From assembly GCA_963766345.1 (NCBI GenBank), contig CAVXZL010000012.1, positions 992,001 to 1,056,000 of the forward strand: a DNA stretch of 64,000 nt, given 5' to 3'. The position numbers and the translations under genes are program-made. Shown here piece after piece: positions 59,501 through 64,000 of this stretch; within the stretch, counting starts at the first letter, position 1; each line of letters starts with the position of its first letter. Under the pieces are notes generated by a model. It was not told the DNA's origin. It saw only the letters and a list, made by a program, of their open reading frames with translations, and searched no databases. Source of the DNA: DASVFB01 sp963766345. GTDB lineage: Bacteria; Actinomycetota; Thermoleophilia; Gaiellales; Gaiellaceae.

Positions 59501-62500
59501 CCTCACCGACGGCACTCCGCGGCCGTTCCGCGACCCGGACGACGTGCCGTGGTGGGCCGAGTACGACGTGATGCAGCTCTGGCACGACTTCAACGCCGAC
59601 CCGGCACAGCCGACTCCGCCGACGCACTGGGCCGGGTCGTTCGGCAACGACTACATCGCCGGCAACCAGGGCAACGACATGGCGTTCGGCGAGCTCGGCG
59701 ACGACACGCTCCAGGGCGACGGCTCGATCGACTACGTCGCTCACCGCCTGATCAGCGACACGACGGCCGCGAACGGCACCGTCGACCCGGGGTACAACGT
59801 CGCGCAGCTCGGCCGCGTGGCCGCCTACCGCACGCCGGGCGGCGTCACCGACCCGGTCGGCCCGCTCACGCTCTATCCGTCCTTCGAGGCCTCCACCGAC
59901 GGCGAGGACTACCTCGAGGGCAACGGCGGCCGCGACCTGATCTTCGGCGGCCTCGGCCAGGACGACGTCGTCGGCGGCAGCTCGAGCTTCTTCAGCCTGA
60001 CGACCGCCGACCAGCGGCCGGACGCGGCGGACATCGTCTTCGGCGGCGCGGGCGCGAGGACGCTCCGCGACGACGACACGACGTTCGGCTCGCTCGCCCT
60101 GACGCATGCGCGCGACGCCGACACGATCGCCGGCGACAACGCCGACATCGTCCGGATCGTCGGCTTCAACGGCGTCGACGTCGCGACCGGCAAGGACCTG
60201 AGCCTCGCCTCGACGCCGCGGTACATCAGCTTCGTCTACGACAACTACGTCTGCGCCGCGGGGCAGGCCACCTGCGTCACGCCGTACGACCCGAACACGA
60301 AGCTCGTCGTCCGCGGCGTCACGCTCCGCGACTACACGGTCGGCGGCCCGGACTTCCAGCCGGCGCTCTTCAACGCCAACACCGGAACCTGCGCGAACGG
60401 CTCGCCCGCGAGCGGCCCGTGCAGCAACCCGATCTCGAGCTGCACCGGCACCGGCGGCGCGTCGAGCAAGTACGTCGACATCGGCGGCCGCGACGAGGTG
60501 CACGGCGAGTCGGGCGACGACACGGTCTACGGCGGGTGCGGGAACGACACGATCTACGGCGACGCCCAGGACGACGACCTGTACGGCAACTGGGGCCAGG
60601 ACTGGATCTCGGGCGGCACCGGCATCGACGGCATCCTCGGAGACGACGGCCGCATCTTCACGAGCCGGAACAGCGGCTTCGGCTACACGTGGACGAACGC
60701 GACAGCCTCGTGGACGCAGTCGAGCTGCGAGAACAAGACCGCCGCCGACTACGACACTGCCAACTGCCTCACCGAGCCGCTGTTCGGCGTCCGCGCGCTG
60801 CTCCGGAACGACCCGGACACGAAGACGGCGCAGGGCAACGTGCTCAGCGAGTTCACGTACACGCCGGGTCACGTGCAGGAGGCGACGATCAACATCGTGT
60901 CGCGGCTCGCCAAGGCCGTCGACCTGACGCCGTTCAACGACACGCCCGCGCCGAACGGCGACAACCCGCTCTACGACGCGAACAACTCCGACGACGTCAT
61001 CTTCGGCGGCTGGGACGACGACTTCATGCACGGCGGCTCGGGCGACGACGCGATGATGGGCGGCGAGGCGCTCGGCAAGTCGTACATCCAGCTCTACGAC
61101 GACAGCGGCACCTGCACGCAGACGCAGACGAACCAGTGCGTGCTCGGGCTCGTCGAGACCGACTGGTACCACCCGTGGAACCCGGGCGACATCCTCCACT
61201 TCGGCGCCGACACGAACCCGTGGCTCGACAACCACCACATCGCGCAGCGCCTCGGCGAGTTCCTGCTCTACGACGAGTACGACCCGCGCCGGACGATCCT
61301 GTTCAAGCCCGACGGGACGGTATGGAGCTGCCAGGCGGTGTCCAACAGCGGTCACACGTGCATCGACACCGGCGGCGCGCCGCCCGTCGACGGCCAGTAC
61401 TTCCTGAACTTCGACCGCAACGACGGCCGCACGACGCCGCCGGGCTGCGTCTCGTTCGACCCGAACGGCACCTGCAACAAGCCGTTCGAGACGCGCAAGA
61501 GCGACGGCAACGACGTGATCTTCGGCGATCTCGGAAACGACTGGATCGTCGGCGGGACGAGCAACAACGACCAGGCCCCCGCCGGCTGGCCGGCGACGAT
61601 CCCGTGGGTCGTCAAGGGCGACACGCTCTGGGGTGGCTGGGGCAACGACCTCATGAACGCCGACGACGATCTCGCCGCGGGCTGCGTCACCGCGCTCAAC
61701 AACGGGACGTGCACGCAGTACGGCGACACGTGGCTGAACGACATCCCCGACACGCACCCGAGCTACGAGGACCGCGTGTTCGGCGGCGCCGGCCTCGACG
61801 TCCTGATCGGCAACACCGGCGGCGACCGGCTGATCGACTGGGTCGGCGAGTTCAACAGCTACCTCGTGCCGTTCTCGCCGTTCGGCATCGCCACCGTGAG
61901 CCGCCAGGTCGAGCCGCAGCTGCCCGAGTTCCTCTACGCGCTCTCGCACAGCCAGGGCGCCGACCCGACGCGCTTCGAGGACAACGCCTCGCTCAAGCCG
62001 CGGTGGGGCGAGCCGAACGGCGAGATCGGCCTCGTGATCCAGCAGGATCACGGCATCTGGCAGCAGCAGACGGGCAGCCCGAGCGATCCGCAGGCGGGGA
62101 ACATCCCCGGCGGCCGCCGCGACGTCCTCCGCTCCGCCGACATGAACGACGGCAAGATGCAGGGCTTCGCGGTCGACAGCGGCGTCTGGCAGGTCTCGGG
62201 CGGCGCGCTGAGCGTGGCCGCGGGCTCGCTCGGTCAGGACGCGGCGGCGGTGCTCTACGTCGACCAGGGCCTGCCGACGTACTACGAGCTCCTTGCCTCC
62301 GTGCAGGTGACGAAGCCGACGGCCGGCTGGAACGCGAACGCCTTCGTGATCTTCGACTACTTCTCGCCGACCGACTTCAAGTTCGCGGGCATCGACGTCT
62401 CGCTGAACAAGGTCGTGCTCGGTCACCGGACGGCGCAGGGCTGGGTGTACGACGCGCAGGGTGCCTACCGCGGCTCGCTCGCGTCGGGCGTGTACTACGA

Positions 62501-64000
62501 CGTCCAGGTCATCGTGAACGGGCTCATCGTGTCCGTGCTCGTGAACGGCACGAGCGTCCTGACGCAGCAGCTCGACCCGCGCTGGGTGAACGGGACGCCG
62601 AACGGGTTCAATCTCGGCCTCGTCGGAGTGGGCTCGAACAACTCGCGCGGCGTCTTCGACAACATCGTCGTGCAGGCGCTGCCGCCGCAGTCGACGTTCG
62701 CCTCGACCGAGGACTACGAGGACGGCGTGGCCGACCTCTTCACCGGCGCGAAGACCGGCACCTGGGCCGTCGCGGCCGGGCGTTATGCAGGCACCGCGAC
62801 GACCGCGAGCGGCGCGGTCGCCGTGGTCAAGGCGCCCGTGACCGTGACAGCCGAGGCGTACGTCGAATGGGAGACCGTGCTCGGGTCGGGCGGCGCGCTC
62901 GTGTTCGACTACTACTCGCCGGAGGACTACAAGTACGTCACGCTCGACACGACGGCCGGCACGGTGACGATCGGCCACCGGATCAGGAACAAGTTCGTCG
63001 TCGACCTCGCCGTCGCGGCGACGATGGCGGTGGGCACCGACCAGAAGCTGCTGCTCGCCCTCAGCGGAACGACGGTCACCGTCTCGCTGAACGGCGTGCA
63101 GCTGACGGCCTACTCGTTCTACGGCAACGTGGTGGACGGCTCGCTCGGCCTGCTCGTGAGGAGCGGCACGGTCTCGTTCGACAGCACGCGCCTGCAGGTC
63201 GGGACGCGCGTCATCAACGCCGTCGACCCGACGCCGCCGACGCTGACGGTGCCGGGCGACGTCAGCCGCTCGACCGATCCGGGCAAGAACACGGCGCTCA
63301 TCAGCGATAGCGCGATCGGCACCGCCTCGGCGACCGACAACGTGGCCGTCGCGTCCGTCGTCCGGTCGGGCGTTCCGGCCGGCAACGTCTTCCCGATCGG
63401 CACGACTACCATCACCTGGACGGCGACGGACATCTTCGGCAACAAGACGGTGAAGACGCAGAAGATCACGGTCGCCGACACCGAACGGCCCGTGCTGACC
63501 GTGCCCGCGAGCATCACCGTGACGATCGCCGCGACGCAGTCGTCGGTCGTGATCACCGATGCGCAGCTCGGCACCGCGACGGCGACCGACAACGCCGGCC
63601 CGGTGACGATCGTCCGCAGCGGCGTCCCGGCCGGGAACGTCTTCCCCGTCGGCAAGACGACGATCACCTACACGGCGACCGACCAGTACGGCAACGTCAC
63701 GACCGGGACGCAGACCGTGACGGTCAACCGGCCTGGCGTCGCGCTCACCGTCGGGCCGAGCCAGAGCTCGACCGAGGGCGCGACGGCCACGTTCAACCTC
63801 GGCTCGTTCTCGGGCGGCGTGGGCCCGTACACGGTGACGGTCGACTGGGGCGACGGCGCGAAGGCGACGTTCGGAGCCGCAGCGGGTGCCCTGTCGGCGC
63901 CGCACGCGTACGCAAACGACCGCTCGACGCCGTACACGGTGCGCGTCACGGTGACGGATGCTGCCGGGACGACGGCGACGGGCACCTTCTCGGTCACGGT
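32353..64000 (+). CDS. Giant secreted multi-domain adhesin-like protein (frameshifted, 3' end outside window)
   Basis: This is one continuous protein in character, at least about 10,500 codons, and it continues beyond the window. It starts GTG 32353 after AAGGGGGAG. The coding frame, named by the remainder of the codon start divided by 3, runs 1, then 2 (about 32540), 0 (about 33215), 2 (about 38415) and 0 (about 58436 to the end). At each change the biased, repeat-rich sequence ends in one frame and resumes in another. N-terminal signal peptide; Ala/Pro/Thr linker; beta-strand adhesin repeats like those of LktA-type filamentous adhesins; Calx-beta-like, GFxxGQ, RTX, LamG, HYR and PKD modules. 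Base composition matches the neighbours, so recent foreign origin is not indicated. It is probably a cell-surface or secreted adhesion/matrix protein. Whether the gene is intact depends on the four indels. Confidence 0.8.
32541..33215 (+). CDS. Giant protein segment 2: Ala/Pro/Thr-rich linker
   Basis: Frame 2, about 225 residues of low-complexity sequence rich in Ala, Pro, Thr and Asp (for example VKNDYSLTPPAAATTPAKQ and TPPAAAPADTPGQASADATA). This could be a flexible or wall-spanning stalk, or a glycosylated linker. It has no Cys. After about 33215 (DATSDDDAGF) the sense passes to frame 0 (PASDATPTTSGSPATTTPPP). One extra base within 33200-33230, a GAC-repeat stretch, accounts for it. Confidence 0.6.
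33216..38546 (+). CDS. Giant protein segment 3: Gly/Ala beta-strand repeats, first part
   Basis: Frame 0, about 1,735 meaningful residues up to about 38415; the tail to the stop at 38546 is an Arg-rich frameshift artefact. It opens with haemolysin-like motifs (VGGAGADTFTIG, DGGAGNDSVVG), then alternates 60-80-residue beta units such as VGIGAGASINSVDDTTSASI. Embedded are two chitin-binding-like modules (34254-34397, 34839-34994), two Cys modules (34452-34661, 35361-35555) and an Fn3-like unit (about 35808-36125: GGKTYYYRVSAVYAAGES). The GTG of the next frame overlaps its stop as GTGA, but the sense of that frame extends upstream of the GTG, so this is not a true gene boundary. Confidence 0.75.
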   Translation, partial: PASDATPTTSGSPATTTPPPAPVTPPSWTVNAPAAGDHAISVATTDTDAVVTIDGVATTKLLSELTNGVAIVGGAGADTFTIGAAASAVPVTFDGGAGNDSVVGPAADTTWNVTGAGAGAVGNFTFANVETLTGAPGNKDTFVLKVGGSLTGGVDGGAGGFDSLVVEGPRGSVDSQPIDAHSGILVVDGVPLHYAGLEPISISAGNVTISGADLSGTTTEIGDKDLFKVAMNGAGTSIEVKDFDPTGTFELTESHSVSLSGLSTLTINGGLGGDTVQFTGNVTAPGVTLNVNAETVKVDAGVKVDVGSGDINFSAFTHDNGLSVFGITTTIPVLGASGLVDISPDDGDWSSGDDYDAGDVVVDPTDHQQYRASNHVDNDTTEPHSDPANWAPAGSAQLIGHTINLKAFAGSLTTTVVGNQTLGTDLIVASVSNFENTGTFTTTVGGSSTTCSYTGRDVTSGVHKFTGISGCSGSVSDGAEVRKDISENGSGTGINHAGLDLEYHANVNVHGASQITATGAVTLSSAVDVTAKGNAAGGPDKGNWAAGSYTKGDIVKGSDGKRYAATKDIVAGSSDDKDPVSNHGLLDAWTEAKDHDASVAATFVLAIAKSQLSGTSAISAAGQNVTIGSNVKTNVSTNADSSASGLGAGIAVAVFVTQSEAFIDSNAATPVSAANLAINADTDNAAPTSGKSSPKGSDGNASNSTNANTPLQSASTNVDGGGQSLAGGSLTVKSTAGFAASGTFTVAGIGGTCTYKSIDGTHFTGITGCTGTPDDNANVSGSSAQQSGGGTTGDGKSKTGDGDQNKSAALAVTVLVATTQAYIAPTDASSAHAITTTGGTQTLHAGAKNSATADADAGNVKFAPDAPTFSGAATTGGFLEGGKTYYYRVSAVYAAGESLPGGEGKYDVPSGTNTNKITLNWTALSDATGYKVYRGTESGQEQLLATLGNVLAYVDNTNATPSGAMPTSDTSSGIAVAVAVNVAVITTKAYVAGNASLTATGVTLEVTAPDKSTFSTSSTSGAGGSNIGVAGSVSVNIVVAEATAVIDKPTPVAVNGNLTLNATSNFENKAEAKAKQATDGKASGIGASVAVHVVNDTTTAGIAKDADLTGVHDLTINATSTDTMTTTAEGGASTGSDGNFSFGAEVAISISNITTSATIDSGPDLTVSGAVTAHATQTAKVTTTATGNTKGGNASIGLSLALVAANHLADSQLKRNLTSTATGTAGAIGFTADGSSSNDTEATASAAGAKGKSGSGAEDKDSTNKDVNQKADQNLKVGNDASTSSGGKSSGSSSTPESKSGENGGTKVTVAAAVGIALVTAKAVAGLADGKDVTTHAGTLKFHTSEDADSTVKANGSAVDGTTANIGAAVAINLVHVTNEAKIGLNSLVTSNGLELVAVMRSSGGANGKNSFDSEATAGAGKGNFAVAGALALTIADVKTNAEILSNAARGPPDDLNGNDLTLTATAVVESTTKAKAKDEGSEKVGIGAGASINSVDDTTSASIDDGAAITGAKKVTLTATDTDSMTTYAEAGTAGAPGSTLAFTADASIALPTVKTSATIGGGTSQTLIASDDVSLSATQTAKATTTAKADAVTGTVVIGLALALAIPDDEVFATASRTVTGKSVSLSAVGSSSVETEADASAAGAAGKNAGTGKDGSGKDANGKADDNLSSANSQRTAGTGKSANTSDTSNAKAQTSDNNGTSSGDKNTVTVAGAFAINITKTRSEASLAEHGASSPRRRAPSASRRRRTPTRRRTAPARRRKPAPSGSASASR
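34254..34397 (+). other. Chitin-binding-like (CBM5/12) module 1 in giant protein
   Basis: GDWSSGDDYDAGDVVVDPTD followed by QQYRASNHV and a closing DPANWAPAG. The spaced W, Y-x-x-GD-x-V, Y-R-A and W pattern is that of family 5/12 carbohydrate-binding modules. Confidence 0.55.
34452..34661 (+). repeat. Cys-pair module 1 (QTLG...CSYTG...GC)
   Basis: About 68 residues: VVGNQTLGTDLIVASVSNFE, then CSYTGRD, HKFTGISGCSGSVSDGAEV. Two Cys are 20-25 residues apart. Similar to three other copies in this protein. Confidence 0.6.
34839..34994 (+). other. Chitin-binding-like (CBM5/12) module 2 in giant protein
   Basis: GNWAAGSYTKGDIVKGSDGK followed by RYAATKDIVAG and a closing LLDAWTEAK. Same W...Y.KGD.V...Y.A.....W layout as the first. 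Confidence 0.55.
35361..35555 (+). repeat. Cys-pair module 2
   Basis: GGGQSLAGGSLTVKSTAGFA, then GTCTYKSIDGTHFTGITGC. It is the second copy of the unit and ends DDNANV rather than DGAxV. Confidence 0.6.
38416..58436 (+). CDS. Giant protein segment 4: main adhesin body
   Basis: Frame 2, about 6,670 residues without interruption. It begins RVVTATTGAVSLTTQANSDS, upstream of the GTG at 38543 where the downstream open frame formally starts. Beta-strand repeats of the VGIGASVGLNILTDNRVRAA type run to about 47570 and include two more Cys modules and two more chitin-binding-like modules. Then come 'HGLTNGD' modules (47620-48600), a long non-repetitive part with scattered Cys (49500-54300), Calx-beta-like repeats (54370-55700) and eight GFxxGQ modules (55740-58440). 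The open frame formally runs on to 63310, but from 58436 it is Arg-rich nonsense. Confidence 0.8.
38756..38950 (+). repeat. Cys-pair module 3 (tandem with module 4)
   Basis: DGDQTLGTTLKLKSTDEFGT, then GTCSYTTNN and ITGCSGAVKDKVTV. It is followed after 9 bp by the fourth copy, the only tandem pair. Confidence 0.65.
38960..39157 (+). repeat. Cys-pair module 4 (tandem with module 3)
   Basis: ASGDQTLGATLVVASTDGFE, then GTCSYTGRPDSTHFTGVSGC and TGAVKDGAAV. It is followed by KWDGSTWGNPV and SPSNGDFFILAEHV, a phage-tail-like GDFF unit also seen just upstream at about 38610-38750 (QPSNNDFFELTKA). Confidence 0.65.
44318..44488 (+). other. Chitin-binding-like (CBM5/12) module 3 in giant protein
   Basis: GDWDSGTASSADPKVFYKEG, DVVTFDDGSGVKRYSAKKDH and a closing HASDWQAPTDA. 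It carries an insertion between the first W and the Y-K-E-G-D turn. Confidence 0.55.
44600..44740 (+). other. Chitin-binding-like (CBM5/12) module 4 in giant protein
   Basis: GWVSGTAYNKGDVVTDTDGR, then TYRATQNIVATTTHP and a closing NADEWAGADG. This is the best-preserved of the four and lies about 110 bp after module 3. Confidence 0.6.
54370..55700 (+). repeat. Calx-beta-like repeats
   Basis: Successive units end in IYDNDQPGVLLVQLD and VIDDENPGVFVLPSDG, the 'i.DdD.pgv' junction of Calx-beta domains. Interiors read DSYTVALAAKPNCG, DKYSIVLASAPTGTV and DTYLLRLNSAPAPGTEV ('.y.v.L...P...V'). Calx-beta domains bind calcium and are common in large adhesins. Confidence 0.6.
55740..58440 (+). repeat. 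Eight GFxxGQ beta modules, phage-tail-like
   Basis: Recurring unit 'I.R..GSW...GF..GQ.V.l.G..g.y.I..v....ltl'. Cores in order: SFLEEGFQKGMRIRL, SWLDAGFLEGQLIQI, SWARYGFVVGQQVTL, AWQALGFAVGQKVYV, FGSVSSLRVGQLVSI, SWKTDGFAIGQLVLM, SFIRDGFAVGQELAL and TWTGFSRGQQVTI. This pattern is familiar from phage tail and structural proteins; function unknown. The eighth unit is at the fourth frameshift. Confidence 0.6.
58437..64000 (+). CDS. Giant protein segment 5: RTX, LamG, HYR and PKD domains (3' partial)
   Basis: Frame 0, resuming as RVLQLNGPTLEPLPNVNATV right after the fourth shift (GC-repeat near 58434-58442, one extra base). It is open to the end of the window, about 1,855 residues. Order: RTX calcium-binding field with LAGGSGDDTILGQRGEDHIYG and relatives (58790-61830); two LamG-like domains (about 62130-62690 and 62700-63215, each with FDYFSPTDFKF- or FDYYSPEDYKY-type strands); two HYR domains (63222-63476 and 63477-63728); a PKD domain start (63729 on, VDWGDGAKATFG). 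The C-terminus and any sorting or anchoring signal are outside the window. Confidence 0.8.
58790..61830 (+). repeat. RTX (haemolysin-type calcium-binding) nonapeptide field
   Basis: GGxGxDxxx-type nonapeptides recur: YGGPGDDLIIG, LAGGSGDDTILG, LIGGAGNDAIDGG, FGELGDDTLQGDG, VHGESGDDTVYGGCGND, MHGGSGDDAMMGG, VFGGAGLDVLIGNTGGD. They are spread over 3 kb with large inserts between blocks rather than one tight array. Each block can fold into a calcium-dependent beta-roll. Confidence 0.8.
62130..63215 (+). other. Two LamG/concanavalin-like domains
   Basis: Two related halves. The first contains SGVWQVSGGALSVAAGSLGQ and VIFDYFSPTDFKFAGIDVSL; the second contains KTGTWAVAAGRYAGTATTAS and LVFDYYSPEDYKYVTLDTTA. 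Both end with an 'f.s..v' strand (FDNIVVQALPP, FDSTRLQVG). These are carbohydrate- or protein-binding jelly-roll domains by family pattern. Confidence 0.6.
63222..64000 (+). other. Two HYR domains and the start of a PKD domain
   Basis: HYR 1 (63222-63476) has PPTLTVPGDVS, ATDNVAV and FPIGTTTITWTATDIFGN; HYR 2 (63477-63728) has RPVLTVPASITV, ATDNAGPV and FPVGKTTITYTATDQYGN. The PKD domain (63729 on) shows GPYTVTVDWGDGAK and HAYANDRSTPYTV, and the sequence ends within it. These Ig-like units are typical extracellular spacers. Confidence 0.8.

Noticed and set aside
38416..63310. A single 8,255-residue protein ending at 63310
   Set aside because: Beyond about 58436 that frame turns into Arg/Gly/Ala nonsense, while the RTX, LamG, HYR and PKD modules continue in the next frame, so the stop at 63310 is not the real end.
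34266..63905. Very long minus-strand open frames (1,383, 1,294, 1,845 and 1,575 codons) antisense to the giant gene
   Set aside because: They are Arg/Asp/Val/Ala-rich with no domains or signals, a known artefact opposite GC-rich, stop-poor genes. The plus-strand product has clear modules throughout.
32353..64000. Recent horizontal acquisition of the giant gene
   Set aside because: Codon choice and GC of the coding part look like those of the neighbours, and no integrase, tRNA site or insertion sequence is seen. Only the short leader differs in composition.

Overview
The window looks like chromosomal DNA of a high-GC actinobacterium, most likely class Thermoleophilia (Gaiellales/Solirubrobacterales). 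The best lineage clue is the collagen-like protein at 5041-5652, whose N-terminus (RRLTYANVIATFALFLAL...GAYAA) belongs to a secreted-protein type I associate with that class. GTG starts, 4-bp ATGA/GTGA gene overlaps and third-position G/C support an actinobacterium. This is inference from protein character, not a marker-gene placement.

Region 1 (1-5029). The tail of an ATPase/TPR regulatory protein is followed, on the minus strand, by an aerobic terminal oxidase cluster: ctaC (subunit II fused to cytochrome c), ctaD (type A1 subunit I), ctaB (heme O synthase with an extra N-terminal membrane domain), a 43-residue membrane protein and a DUF4242 protein. No subunit III gene is present. A small unknown gene diverges from ctaC.

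Region 2 (5041-19654). After a collagen-like secreted protein and an EamA transporter comes a phosphate island: a two-component pair, a DUF47/PiT low-affinity uptake pair, pstS diverging from pstCAB-phoU, an aquaporin, an ATP-grasp ligase, a PhoX-like secreted phosphatase, uppP, an arsenate reductase and a second PhoB/PhoP-type response regulator. Three operators made of 11-bp direct repeats with GTTCAC/GTCACC cores (PHO boxes) lie before pstS/pstC, before phoX and before the second regulator. Together they define a local Pho regulon with an apparently autoregulated master regulator.

Region 3 (19681-32102). This holds a Pro/Glu-rich membrane protein, a LolA-like exported protein with an ABC exporter pair, a complete polar amino-acid ABC importer, a secreted subtilisin-like protease with InlB-type repeats, and a divergent class III aminotransferase/CoA-acylating semialdehyde dehydrogenase pair that fits beta-alanine catabolism.

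Region 4 (32103-64000). A 250-bp non-coding leader with a notably AT-rich stretch precedes one enormous secreted protein that fills the rest of the window and runs off the end: at least about 10,500 codons. The reading frame changes at four places (about 32540, 33215, 38415 and 58436), while the protein character continues smoothly across each. The simplest reading is one gene with four single-base indels, from assembly error or real mutation. Its architecture is: signal peptide, Ala/Pro linker, very long glycine/alanine beta-strand adhesin repeats with embedded chitin-binding-like modules and Cys-containing modules, Calx-beta-like repeats, eight phage-tail-like GFxxGQ modules, an RTX calcium-binding field, two LamG-like domains, two HYR domains and a PKD domain. 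Most long open frames antisense to it are high-GC shadows.
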